Made by a program: the position numbers and the translations under genes
Notes under the pieces: generated by a model
Database searches by the model: none
Told to the model about the DNA's origin: nothing
Seen by the model: only the letters and a program-made list of their open reading frames with translations
Shown: positions 14,001-24,151 of the stretch, piece by piece
Position numbering within the stretch: position 1 is the first letter of the stretch
How the letters are laid out: each line of letters opens with the position of its first letter
NCBI RefSeq assembly: GCF_037975245.1
Contig: NC_092569.1
Coordinates: 32,759,668 to 32,819,667, forward strand
Direction: 5' to 3'
Source of the DNA: Apostichopus japonicus
Lineage: Eukaryota; Echinodermata; Holothuroidea; Aspidochirotida; Stichopodidae
Length of the DNA: 60,000 nt

Positions 14001-17000
14001 TGATGCAGCAAAGTCACAATTAAAACTTATTGAATGCTTGTGATGGCTTCCCACATTACCCGGACATCATTTCCCCGCAGGACCCTACCCTGCGAAAGCA
14101 ACTAGATTCTGTCTGGTGAGGTCAAAGGTTATCTACACATGTACTGGATCAACAGGTTCTCACAACTGAAACAATCTAGGAGACAGACTGCTGAAAACAA
14201 TCAGACTATATGCCATAATCAAAAGTTCAAAACGTGTCACTGACCAAATGCAATATGTCTTCACTTTCATCCTCACAGTACACAACTTAGACTAAAGTAG
14301 TTGATATAGCAATGGTATAGCAAGACTGGGTGGAGGAGGGTGCAAAGACTGTAGCAGTTAGAGGGATGAGACTGAGCCGGGGAAAAAAATCTGAAATTTA
14401 TCGATCACCGTCCTGTGGGAGGGGTTTAAGGGGAGGGGTGTCCCCCTCCCCTTTAGAAATTTTTTTGTCAGGTAAGGAGGGCTTAAATGATGATGATGCA
14501 AAATGGTGGACTCTAGATGGAATCTATCACATCACGTAACTCGCCAAAAAAGTGTGGAATTTCTGCTTGTATAATTTATCCATTAACTTTTTTGAACCAA
14601 AAAAAGGCTTTTTTGCTTGCTTTGTGCTACTTGATTCCACCACTGGTCAAATTCGGTGTTCCTTCCCTTCACAGTCCAGCATGTTCGGCAAAAAAAAAAA
14701 AATAAATAAAATAAATAAATCAAAAAAATAATAAAAAATGCGAATTACGAGAAAAAACGCGAAAATGAAAAAAAAAAAAAAAATCGGAAATCCGCGTTTC
14801 CGCGGAAGAGTCTCATGCCTGCAGTTAACACCTCTGTAGTCTTACCATCATTTTAATTATTATTTTCGCACAGATAGCATACATGTATTACCTTTTATCG
14901 CTTTTAAAATCTGTTTTCTTTAACATTTGTAACCGATTGATCCTTGGATAAATGTTGGAAAGTTCATCGTTGCTGCGCTTATCTTAATACCCAATTTTAT
15001 ATTAAATATAGTATGCCATAAAATATATATAAAGTAATCACTTGAAATGACACTTACTTCTGTGTGTCCTCTAGAGCTGCTCTCAATATCGAATCGAGAG
15101 ATGTATTCTGTACTTCTGGTGGTTCAGATGGGCCTAAGGAGGTAAAAAATAGTAGAACTTTCTCAAGGTTTGGGACATTTAATTTTCAAGGGTAGAGTAG
15201 CTAATAAAAAGTAGTAAAATATAAAGAGAGATGAGAACAAAAATGTTGTCACTTTGTTTATCATTTGTGTTTATCAACTGCAAAACAACAAAAAAGTAAC
15301 CTTATTAACTTCACAGACTTTATATGTTACCTTGTCTGTTTTACCGACCTTCCATTACCCAGCTCATAAATATTCATATTTAAAATATCAAAGATAAAAT
15401 TTACATATACAAGGAAGTGGCAATGGGAGCGTTTTTTCAAATTTCAGGCATATTACATAATCAATGGTGGCTTACTGTATACTGTGGTGAGGCCTTAGGA
15501 GCCAATTTTCAAAGCCAGCATTTTCAGTCCAACAGGAAGCGGTTGACTTAAAAATCGAATATAAGAGAGTTTTGAGGCTACTGCATAATATAAATTGTCT
15601 TTGATCCCTGCCTTCGTTTTTCCTTTCATGACACAGACAAAACTGCACTGAGTTCAGTGTGGAAATCTAATGCTCCTGATTTTAACAAAAGCCAAAATAT
15701 TCGATAACTTTTTCTTACTCAGAGGACGAGTCTCTTCATCTGTTGCAGCAGGCTTTGATCTTCTTTTTTTCCTTTTTGTTGTTTTTAAAGCCTTTTCATC
15801 TACCTCTGTGAGGAGAAAATATACCATAATTTAAAAATGTATAAATTTGGTAGAAACCAGGGCTTTAAGCCATGGAAGCAGAAAACAGCTTTCAAAAGCC
15901 TGATATTTTGGACATCTTTGAAACAATTTGAAGAAGGAATGTCAACTGTTGGAAATCTAAACATCATAACTTTAACTTCAGATTATCAATATCAAATGCC
16001 AGAATAAAGTTTATATTCCTTGCGAGAAACATACTATTTCTGACAATGAAAATGTTGTCCTCTATTATCATGCAAGGAATAATGCAAAAGGACTGAAGTT
16101 TTCGAAAGGAAGAAGATCTGGTAGCGAGCAGACAGAACAGCTGTCTCAGTGTCTGACACCAGCTGCTGAAAAACTGCTCAAAGAAGCTGCGGAACAGAGA
16201 TGTGATGAAAGGATGAAAATGCTATTGCCCTGGAAGACATTCTGCTTACACATCATAAAGGAAGACTACTTCTTCCTAAGCAAGTGGCTTGGGTTTTGGT
16301 CATGTGGACAGTGACGAGGAAGTCATATAACTCAGAAAGGATTGTTTTTTGTAACCAAAGCATAGCTTAGTTAATGTTTTGTTGTTGTTTATGTTTATCA
16401 TTTTCTTTCATTTTCCAATTTTTTTTTTATTCATTTGATCTTTTCATTTCATTTTGCAATTTCCAGTAGCATATCTGTTACAAGGCTAAGAAAAGAAGTT
16501 CAAATTGTAGTACTACTAGTAGTAGTAGTAGTAGCATGGTGGGCTCATAATTGACGCACTTAAGGATTGGATTGACGATGTCTGTCAACCTAAAATCCAA
16601 ATCACTCAACTGCATGCATTTTTCATATGTGTAGTTCCTCAGAAATGTAATGATCTCAAAATATTTATTGTTCTGTGCCTACGCAACGTACAATTGAGAA
16701 GAATTTGAACACAAAATGTCTGCGGTGTCCAGTTCTTTCATACCCCTAAATTGACACATTTGTCAATAAGCTAACTGTAGAGTCGACCTAAGTATACATC
16801 CATTGACTTTGGATGCTGTTTGCTATGCTCTGAACCTCTAAAGGCCCGGTCACACTATACCGATTTTTTATCGGGATACTATCCGATTTTCCCAGAGGAA
16901 TCGAAACAGACAGTTTTTCGTTCGGGTCTTCTAGCCACAGTGATAAAGGACCTGATTTGCTATCTGTTGAGCCATTCCGATGTGGAATAGCCATCTCCTA

Positions 17001-20000
17001 ACTTTTGATATTGACTCCGTTTCCTTTTATCGGTTAGCTATCCGATTTCTCTTCCGATTTTTATCGTTTTTCGATGTGACGTCACTTCAGAATGTAGTCC
17101 GTTCCAGAACCCCTCAGATTTGGAGTAGGTATTCGAATACTCCACTGCATTCATTGCATTCACTACCACAAACCTCACTATTCGTCCTAAAATCGGAAAA
17201 ATCGGACTGTATTCCGATAAAATATCGCTGTAGTGTGACCGGGCCTTTAGCTCAGACAGGTCAGGTCCCAGAGAGTAGTTGTATCATATTGAAGTAATTT
17301 TGGTAATTTTTTGGGAGTAAGATTTTCAAATGTCCAAAATACGTGTAAAACTGGGGGGAGGGTGGTAAAAGCGTAATAGAAACCACAATTTGGTCAGCAA
17401 ATAGCTGAAATGGATTCAAACTCATGAATATGTAATTATGCTTGACTGCAAAAAGTTTAGGTGGCCTGCTGTATCCTTGCTAGTTATAATTGAAGGTGCT
17501 TCAATTATGGGGGTGCGTCAATTACGAAGCCTTTACTATGCTAGGCATACTACAGTGGTGTTCCGTCGAGGTTGACACGACCGTCCGGACGTGACGTTTT
17601 CAGACGTTTCCAGACACTTTAGGACGTTTTCTGACACCTCCGGACGGTCGGACGCTTTTGTACATTTTACTCCAACAATATTCACTTTTAATCCGGACGG
17701 AACATGCGGTTTACTGCCTACTTTTTCACACCAGATTAAATCGATCTTCTCAGTTTGTTACAATAGAAGTTACAATGGTGATATGTCCGATTCTGTCCGA
17801 TAATCCGGACGTTTTTAGCCCGACTCAAAGTAACAAAACAGTAAGGATTACAGAGGCAAGAACCCTTTCATTTCAGAAAAGCGTCATGTGTCCGATAATC
17901 CGGACGCTTAAAGCTAAACTATGTTTCTATTCAAAAGCGATTTTAGAGGCAGTTCTATTATCAGCCCGCAAAACGTCTGAAACCGTCCGATAATCCGGAC
18001 GGAATAAACTTTCAGTACAGGGTAGTATTTCTGCTACAAACAAAGTCAAAGGTGATACAAGTTTGAACACAAAATAACTGCAAAGAAATATATTGAAGTA
18101 ACGTCATGTTTTGACAAAAGCATGCAATGTACAACAACTATTTACTAACCTTTCGAAACAAAAATTCAAGCAGGAGTGGGGAACAGTCACAAGAAATATG
18201 AGAAATAACGACATATTGATGATAATGCCCATCGGTGTTGGGCGACAACCAACCATTCCCACTATATCTTATCCTGGTTCTGAGTTGCTTCCGTTCAACA
18301 AAAATATCGTTTTACCTAGGCTCAAAACGTCGGCCAAAAATTTTTCAAAACAACGCGGTACACATGAAGTAATCCAATAAATCCCAGACTGAATAACGAA
18401 TATAAATACACTACAGCATCGTTACTGTATTGTTTACCTCCTCCTGCCGACACAACCGAAAATGTTTAATGTTTAGTATGTAACACGTATTGAACCTTTT
18501 TTTAAATAATTTCAATGATGTAACATGTCACCCCCGTAGCTCCTTCAAAGTTGCTAAGCTTTTTATTGATAACGCCGAACGTACCCCATTACCAGACACA
18601 CAAGGCGCCACGAAATGTAACACTGTCGGAAACATCTGAAAGTACTAGTAATATGCAAATATTACGAACTTTTTACCCCTACGGTGTATTTTTTCTCACC
18701 GTTCAATCGTCCGGCTATTTTTCCTTTTTTTTTCTTCAATGGCTATCGAAGTCTGTTTTTTGACGATGACGAAATGTTATTCGCAAAATTTGAACATGTT
18801 GAAAAACAAACAACAGGACGTAAAATCTCGCGCATATACTTTTACTTCCAGGAATCCAGGGTAAAGCACATTGCAGCAAAGGTTGAGCTCACACGCGCTA
18901 AGCAAGGCACCTGGGAGACTGCTTGGGCCACCCCTCCTCTATTGCGACACGGGTTAATATAGTGTTGCACGTTTTCTTGGCAGTTTGCCAGGGTTTTAAC
19001 AACTCCTTGTTAGGTCAGAATAGAATGCAAATTAACAGGTGTCAGGCTTGCGAGCAGAAACCGGGACATGACCTAGATTTCCAGGGTAGTCAATACTTTG
19101 TGCGCGCACCTGCAACCCCTTCAAGTTCAAAAGATCACAATGAAAAGTTTTTAACTATCAACAAGTCACCACGTGTTTGGAACTTCAGACAATAAGAATG
19201 TAACATAGGGGCTACGTAAATACGGGATTATAAACTACATACATAAGAATAGTACAGATTTATTCATATCGTTAATCGGCTGTTGTTTACTCCAGAAAAT
19301 AAACTTTCAATACGTACAATATCAATCTTTCGTACAAAAAATCTTAAAAATGAAAAAAAGTGGCGAAATATAACTATAAATGACATCGTGGAACCCCCCG
19401 CATTAGTAAACGAATCCATTTCATTACAGCATCAACTCTCAAGTACCGCAAGCAGTGTGTACCAGTACCCTACGCTATAATAATATACAGCCTGTGCGAA
19501 GATGGATTTAACTGGATATACTCCCTGCGGTTTTGGCTCAAAATTTATTAAATCGTTATAATTATTATAACAAAATGAGGTGAAATGCATAAGGGTAAGA
19601 TTTTGTACATGGGAACCTTCACAATCCTCGTTTGAAGGAAAAATAAATAACGAAAATTTCAGAATAACTTTGAAGTCCAGTAACATGCTGAGCCCAAGTA
19701 ACGTTCGATATTTGGTGTAGCCTAGGTCACGTAGTGCACGTAGGCCTATATTGACCCGCAGATATAGTGGCTGACGGTAAATCGGTAATAATAGAGTTTA
19801 ATGTGCTAATTTAATGGTTCAAATATGATGTTTTATTGTCGGACACGTCTTATTTCTTTTCATTTTTCCCATTCCATCATTCTTTATTCCTCCCTCTCCA
19901 TGTTTGTGCTGTCTGTTGTTGTTTTTTTTTTTATCTCTGCTCCAAAATTTCCCGCGAGTGACGAAGATTTGTTTTTATCTCTGCTCCAAAATTTCCCGCG

Positions 20001-21634
20001 AGTCACTAAAATTTCCCGGGAACAAGGTTTCCGTGTTACCTCTTTTTTCCTGGCCTGAGTATTTTTCCTAGTAACCTTTAAAATCTCAATTTAGGCACAG
20101 AGCTTCGTCCGTCTCTCGTGTCAAAATGGACGAGACAGTACTGTACCACCTCGCGGGGGAATCGAACTTTGAACTTCGCACGCTTTTAATAATATTTGTT
20201 AACAAAAAGTGCTGTATGTATTTACCGATATTAAATTGTCGTATGACACTAAAAAAATTTCCTTGGTAGCTGTAAGTCTCAAAATAGTAAATGATAGTGA
20301 GTAAATATTTCTGCACAGTTTTTTCAGTGAACTTGTAATCCTTACAGGCTATTGTTATTACGCTTAGGAATGGTCGCGGCCGTGTGACCGCAAATGCTCT
20401 AGATAAACACTCCACTCTTTTGTTACTATTGGGCTAGTAAACTTTACATCGGACGTTTTCGGACGCTTTTGGCTTTGAATACTGGGTATGACGGTTTTTT
20501 TTCTAACCGGACACTTGGACGGAACCAGACACTTTCAGACACTTTCAGACGTTTTCAGACGTTTTCGGACGATTTCGGACGTTTTGAAATCGGACGATTA
20601 GGTCAACCTCGACGGAACACCACTGTACTACTAGTAGAAGCCTACTACTAGTACTACAGACTTTCGAGTGAGCAATATCACTGCAAAGAAATCTTCTGGT
20701 TTGCTTTAAATATGAAACACCCGAAAGTGTAATTGATTCTTCGCTAAGAAATAGGGCTATATCAGACCTGTCAACTCTCCCGGTTTTACCGGGAGACTCC
20801 CGGTTTTACCCGAATCTCCCGGCCTTCCGGATTCATATTCTATTCTCCCGTTTTTTTTTAATGTTTCATAACTTGCGACATTTCTGAAAATAGCCAACAA
20901 TTAGTCCTATGCTTAGTAATTCCCTACAGTAACGCTGAACAGGAAAGGCTACTCAGTGTAGTTCGCAAGGACAAGACGGACAGTCGGTCAAGTCTCAAGC
21001 TTGATGGGACTCTATCTAGCATACTACTAGCCATGAAGTCACAGTTCCCAGAGTCCACTGTTCCCTGTTTCAAATGGAAGCCTACGCAAGAAACCCTGTA
21101 GAAAGCGAAGCGAGCTGCTGTAAACTACAACAAGAAACACTTTTGGATGATTCTCTCACTGTATTGCATAACTGCCATAGGCCTAAGTAGACTATACTTA
21201 TTTAGGAATAGGAGTATTTATATAATTTCAGTTGAAAATTACCAAACTCCCTATTTTCCCCTTGTTCTCCCTATTTTTTTACCCTGAAAAATGGTATTCA
21301 ACTTATTTTGGGGTCAAACAGGTTGACAGGTCTGCTATATGGAGTTGAAACAGATAATCAACCATATCCCAAATGCTAGGCCGATGTAGACTTAGTGCAG
21401 CACTACCGTAGCACTTGACAATAACACATTAACAGTTGCCGCTAACCCAGGCTAGCCTACTATATTACGTTGTTATTATTCGTTAGGCTATGACTATTGA
21501 CAAAACGGTTGCATTTAGCAAAGCAACGCTCTCAAATGTAACAAAATACTAAAAAGACGGGAATACATTAATTGAATATAGAGAAAAAGTCATTTATATC
21601 ACAATATGTCCTTAATAATACCTGAATCGTCCAT
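2066..21634 (-). CDS. AHI1: AHI1 / jouberin, 5' and middle part (17 exons; gene continues left of window)
   Basis: Jouberin is a WD40/SH3 scaffold of the ciliary transition zone. Exons in transcript order: 21622-21634, 15719-15805, 15058-15133, 13859-13934, 12914-13209, 12101-12288, 10453-10624, 9818-9913, 8621-8723, 7907-8002, 7305-7403, 6361-6486, 5708-5778, 5027-5155, 4004-4058, 3081-3196, 2066-2234. They total 1968 nt (656 codons), every junction is GT-AG, and phase is continuous. Residues 1-245 are Lys/Glu-rich and disordered. A conserved middle region follows, with [34 protein letters not shown] and [10 protein letters not shown] as in vertebrate AHI1. WD40 blades start near residue 520, with [19 protein letters not shown] and [14 protein letters not shown] visible. 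The start MDDSEVDEK is chosen because the 13-nt exon leaves one G that completes the next codon. The rest of the propeller and the SH3 domain must lie left of position 2066. Identity rests on my recall of the vertebrate protein. Confidence 0.93.
2571..3060. repeat. AT-rich low-complexity satellite (GATATGATGT-like)
   Basis: About 490 bp are built from permutations of GATATGATATGTGATGTTA, with longer internal duplications. It lies in an AHI1 intron just 20 bp before the exon at 3081-3196. Confidence 0.9.
3245..3458 (+). mobile_element. LINE 3' end (CR1/L2/jockey-like), truncated
   Basis: An open stretch at 3267-3380 encodes [20 protein letters not shown] and then [13 protein letters not shown]-stop. 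This is the characteristic C-terminal tail of non-LTR reverse transcriptase ORFs. It is followed by a short 3' UTR with GGCGCTATATAAAT and an ATT microsatellite tail (3434-3458). It is heavily 5'-truncated, as is normal for LINE insertions, and lies antisense to AHI1. Confidence 0.8.
6690..6996. repeat. 12-bp G-rich minisatellite (GGGAGGGGTGAA)n
   Basis: About 25 nearly identical copies of a 12-bp purine-rich unit lie in the AHI1 intron between exons 6361-6486 and 7305-7403. Because 12 is a multiple of 3, several frames stay open for over 100 codons. Those ORFs are artefacts of the repeat. Confidence 0.97.
7589..7840 (+). mobile_element. tRNA-derived SINE, family A
   Basis: The head resembles a tRNA: A box TAGCTCAGTGG (7596-7606), B box GGTTCGAGTCA (7640-7650), and acceptor-like GGAGTG/CACTCC ends (7589-7654). 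The anticodon arm is degenerate and there is no CCA or terminator. A non-tRNA body follows to an AATACATACAAATAC tail (7811-7835). It sits in an AHI1 intron, antisense to the gene. Confidence 0.7.
8524..8580 (-). repeat. Dispersed repeat fragment (GATCCTGCTAGGAT motif)
   Basis: The block CAATCCTAGCAGGATCTTCT with its flanks recurs in inverted orientation at 13640-13715 (GGAAGATCCTGCTGGGATCG). Family unknown; the shared block is 50-60 bp. Confidence 0.5.
8822..8890 (-). mobile_element. LINE/SINE 3' tail relic
   Basis: Read on the minus strand it is GCGCATTGAATATTGGG, TTTTGCGCTATAAAAGCAC, then an AAT microsatellite. This resembles the 3' tails at 3425-3458 and 55795-55870. Only the tail is left. 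Confidence 0.55.
9605..9775. repeat. ~54-bp tandem repeat, three copies
   Basis: CTTCTAGCCAGTAACTATTG followed by ATATTCCGATCCA recurs three times in the AHI1 intron, about 40 bp left of the exon at 9818-9913. Confidence 0.8.
10211..10385. repeat. ~86-bp tandem duplication in AHI1 intron
   Basis: Two copies of a unit starting AATATTGCACA and ending GGGTAAAGCCTCTCATCAT, with few differences. It lies 70 bp before the exon at 10453. Confidence 0.85.
10722..11919. mobile_element. Non-autonomous hAT element, 1198 bp, 8-bp TSD
   Basis: The termini TAGTGTTC are inverted at the two ends and followed by matching subterminal CGATTATC/TCGGCCC segments. The element is flanked by a perfect 8-bp duplication GTTCTTGT (10714-10721 and 11920-11927). 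An 8-bp TSD with a TAGTG/CAGTG-type terminus is diagnostic of the hAT superfamily. No transposase ORF remains. It lies in an AHI1 intron. Confidence 0.9.
14362..14820. mobile_element. hAT-like MITE, 459 bp
   Basis: The ends AGGGATGAGACT and (inverted) AGGCATGAGACT are flanked by GCAGTTAG (14354-14361) and GCAGTTAA (14821-14828), an 8-bp TSD with one mismatch. The interior has a G-rich/C-rich hairpin region (14415-14455) and A-runs. It is in an AHI1 intron. Confidence 0.75.
16841..17247. mobile_element. MITE with AAGGCCCGGTCACACTA termini, TA-flanked
   Basis: Terminal inverted repeats of at least 17 bp (AAGGCCCGGTCACACTA at the left, its complement at the right) are flanked by TA (16839-16840 and 17248-17249). 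Subterminal TATCGG/CCGATA segments are also inverted. A TA target suggests Tc1/mariner-type mobilisation, but the terminus is not one I can assign. It is in AHI1 intron 1. Confidence 0.75.
17553..20625. mobile_element. Large non-autonomous hAT-like element, 3.07 kb, with iterated subterminal repeats
   Basis: A 24-bp terminal inverted repeat (CAGTGGTGTTCCGTCGAGGT followed by TGAC) has its exact complement at 20602-20625. The flanks are TACTA on both sides (17548-17552 and 20626-20630), a 5-bp TSD as in hAT5-type families. Both ends carry arrays of (G)GACGTTTT and CAGACRTTTC-like hexamer repeats, and the left part has three copies of GTCCGATAATCCGGACG (from 17795, 17890 and 17985). No intact transposase is visible. 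It occupies over half of AHI1 intron 1. Confidence 0.85.
19928..20015. repeat. Short tandem duplication inside the 3-kb element
   Basis: TTTATCTCTGCTCCAAAATT followed by TCCCGCGAGT occurs twice, about 44 bp apart, with a third partial AAAATTTCCCG. Confidence 0.75.
20763..21334. mobile_element. hAT-like element, 572 bp, with transposase C-terminal relic
   Basis: The ends CAGACCTGTCAAC are exactly inverted, and the flanks are CTATAT on both sides (20757-20762 and 21335-21340), a 6-bp TSD. At 20931-21130 one frame reads [36 protein letters not shown] and later KWKPTQETL[14 protein letters not shown]. This resembles the hAT C-terminal dimerisation region, disabled by a stop codon. So it is a deletion derivative of an autonomous element. 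Confidence 0.8.
20931..21130 (+). pseudogene. Degenerate hAT transposase C-terminal (dimerisation) fragment
   Basis: About 65 codons of hATC-like sequence with an internal TAG after QETL (21099-21101). It lies inside the 572-bp element and has no start codon. Assignment rests on the [14 protein letters not shown] pattern. Confidence 0.65.
21622..21634 (-). CDS. AHI1: AHI1 first coding exon (13 nt, start codon)
   Basis: Reading leftwards on the minus strand, ATG-GAC-GAT-TCA-G is followed by a GTATTA donor. The leftover G joins AG of the exon ending at 15805 to give Glu, so the protein begins MDDSEVDEK. The exon lies 5.8 kb from exon 2. It is too short for ORF tools; phase continuity and the Kozak-compatible ATG are the support. 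A different upstream start exon cannot be excluded. Confidence 0.7.
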
Positions 21635-22089
21635 AACGAGGGCAGAATGTTAAATAGAAAGCAATTGCTGTTCGTTGCTAGCCGTCACATTCTTTCGTTT
21701 GTAGTCAGGATTGTAAATAGTGTTTCGTTGATCTGTTACATGCTCAATGATTGGTCAGAACAAGCATGAACTGACAAATCAAAACGATTGGTATATGGCT
21801 GTATGAATCTTAGGGAATTCCCAATCTATGTTCGCATTCGCGTCAATGATAATTTAGACAATATTTGATATCGGCCGTTGATTCACGCTGTATAGTTTTA
21901 CTAGAGGTAAGTGAAATCTGTTGACTTTTCCATCATGGCAGGCAGAGGCATCTATATACCATAGTCCTACAGCAAACCTCACTCTAATTGCAGAAGTGCC
22001 GGTTTTGCAGGGGGAAAAAAAATAGGAAAAACAAAATAAGTAGTACTCCGCATGATTATGCATTACCTGGTGCTATATTTGTCAATTAA

Positions 22090-22444
22090 AGGCATTGAAG
22101 ACCGTCGCCTCAAACCGCGAGCCGCGATCTGAAAAAAAAGGTTAACTTTCCGTTGCTTGTCGCTACAAAATGCAGACAGAAATGAAACGTGATACCTTGT
22201 TATCTTTTTTATCCAGAGTTCCAGACCTGAGATGTCCACGCTAAGTACACTGTGCTGTGGGTATTGACCGTAGCTGTATGTATTGACTGTACAGTGTACA
22301 CTAGTGTCTAATTACCGACGGTAGCAAGCTGTGTGTGTATTTTCTGGGATCGATGGTGGTGTGTAACACTTCTGTTACACCTCATTCGAACTAGGTGAGA
22401 TTACCGGCATGAGACGTTTCTTTGTGCGCGAGTCTTCACACCCT
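22090..22444 (+). mobile_element. TTAA-flanked MITE, copy 1 (355 bp)
   Basis: The termini AGGCATTGAAGAC and AGGGTGTGAAGAC are imperfect inverted repeats, with TTAA on both sides (22086-22089 and 22445-22448). The interior is about 85-90% similar by eye to copies at 48296-48655 and 54287-54640. TTAA targeting points to piggyBac or Kolobok machinery. Confidence 0.9.
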
Positions 22445-22525
22445 TTAAGGACTGCTCTGAAAACCTGAAATGTTTTATCAACACTTTGAAGTTCTGTTGT
22501 AAGATTAAGTCATGCAATTACATCA

Positions 22526-22755
22526 TTTATACAACACCTAATTATATTCCGGCCATTTGATTGGTCAATTGCTCGTCGATTGCATGCAAAATCCGCTCTA
22601 TTGCACGCTATGATGATAGAACCATGCGTTATACTTTTTTGATAGCACTTTTTTTGCAATGGTAAGAGAGCAGAGAAACCTGTCTGTTCAAAACAGTCTG
22701 TTGCATGAGTGCATTTTACATCCAATTATATCCAAATTTGAAGGTGTTGTATAAA
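22526..22755. mobile_element. Small element with 14-bp TIR (TTTATACAACACCT)
   Basis: TTTATACAACACCT at 22526-22539 is exactly complemented at 22742-22755. No clear TSD. It abuts the palindrome at 22757-22918, so both may be parts of one foldback element. Confidence 0.6.
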
Positions 22756-22756
22756 G

Positions 22757-22918
22757 CAAATAATGAATGGTTTCCATTCGTGCAATAGTGCAAATATTTC
22801 ATTCGTTGAAAGATGTAATTTGCTCCATTCAACGAGGCTGCGCCTCGTTGAATGGAACATTCCATCTTTCAACTCATGAAATATTTGCACTATTGCACTC
22901 ATAACCATTCATTATTTG
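22757..22918. repeat. 162-bp near-perfect palindrome
   Basis: The left arm starts CAAATAATGAATGG and reaches CATTCAACGAGGC. The right arm returns from GCCTCGTTGAATG to CCATTCATTATTTG. The arms are about 80 bp with only a few mismatches and almost no loop; the centre is near 22837. Confidence 0.9.
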
Positions 22919-23857
22919 TATAATATTACTGTATTTTATTCAACTGACCCAGATAGCGGGAAAATATCATTACCTTAAGTTCATTTAAAGGTCAATGTTA
23001 AATTGGTACGCGTGTCTAAGTATTTTTAACGTTTAATTTGCGCGTACGCACGCGCTGTTCTCTCAATATACTTAACGTTCACGCAGTTTCACTACAGGTA
23101 GATAAGCGTGCAGCGCGCGGTCCTTATTTTCTTAGGCAGACATGAGTACCACACGCGTTCGTCTTGAAGTTCAGTTCCAAAGATTATTCTTGTTTTATTT
23201 ACTATTACTAGAACGAAGAAAGAATACCATACGTCTTATATTGCGTAGGCCAATATAGCCTACAATGTGTACTAGAACTTACATATTATAGTTACATGCA
23301 GCCTAAGTGGAAAGTACCGGTGGTACTCGAACATAGTTAAAGCTACTCATAAGGATCTGCGGATTTTTATTGGAATTTATAATTCTTTTGAGTGGATTTT
23401 GAATTTCTGGTAGAGGTGAGTAACTTAATTAACATCGATTTATAGTGTTAGATTTTTACGATTGCTGTTGTCAACGTACCAATAAACAAGGCCAAACGAA
23501 TTTCATGTAATCTTCTTACATAATAAATTTGTCATTGAACTTGCTGTCGTCTGCTTAATTTCATAGCAGTCTATACGTAACCCTGCTAGCCGATATAATT
23601 ATTCATAAAACTGGTGTTGTTAGTAACCGCACCACAAGGCTCGAACATAATTCATCTCCTGTTGAAAGCAAAATCATCGGTATCAACTTATTTAATCTTG
23701 GATCACCTCAATAACACGTAATGTTTTGTTATCAAAATAAATTTGTATACTTTTTCAGATGGTAAAACACTACTTTGAATGTTTAAAGTCACCATATAGT
23801 TTTATTAACAGTGAAAAGACTAGCCCGTAACGTCGTCTCCGTCTGATGTAAACACCG

Positions 23858-23956
23858 TGACGTCATTAATCAATATTCATAGTCAACTGGCCACCAATCA
23901 GATTTCGCAATTTGAAACTATCATCCAATTAAATTGCTAGGTATAAGTCATGTGAC
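23858..23956 (+). promoter_or_regulatory. Putative ANT promoter elements (CRE, CCAAT, TATA-like, E-box)
   Basis: Within 100 bp, about 200-295 bp upstream of the ANT start codon, there are a perfect CRE TGACGTCA (23858-23865), CCACCAATCA with a CCAAT box (23891-23900), GTATAAG (23941-23947) and the palindromic-type E-box GTCATGTGAC (23947-23956). The spacing suits a core promoter with transcription starting around 23970-24000. Motif presence is direct; function is inferred. Confidence 0.5.
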
Positions 23957-24151
23957 ATTTGTTTAACGAGTCTATGTACACACATACACGTAGCAACCGC
24001 ACACTCGCACCCAGCCGCCTTGCTTGCTCAACAAGACCTTTAAGCACTGCTCTGCAAAAATTCGTCACGTTTTCATCGAATCGGACGTCAACCACAATAT
24101 TTTAATCGACTATACCTTTCCTAATCGTATTCTTCGACTACCACTCCAATC

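Larger units (their letters stand above)
21635..24151. other. Divergent intergenic region AHI1 / ANT
   Basis: This 2.5-kb space holds the AHI1 promoter (not recognisable), a TTAA-flanked MITE (22090-22444), a small TIR element (22526-22755), a long palindrome (22757-22918), and the ANT promoter elements (23858-23956). In 22919-23857 I see only CG-containing unique sequence. Confidence 0.7.
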
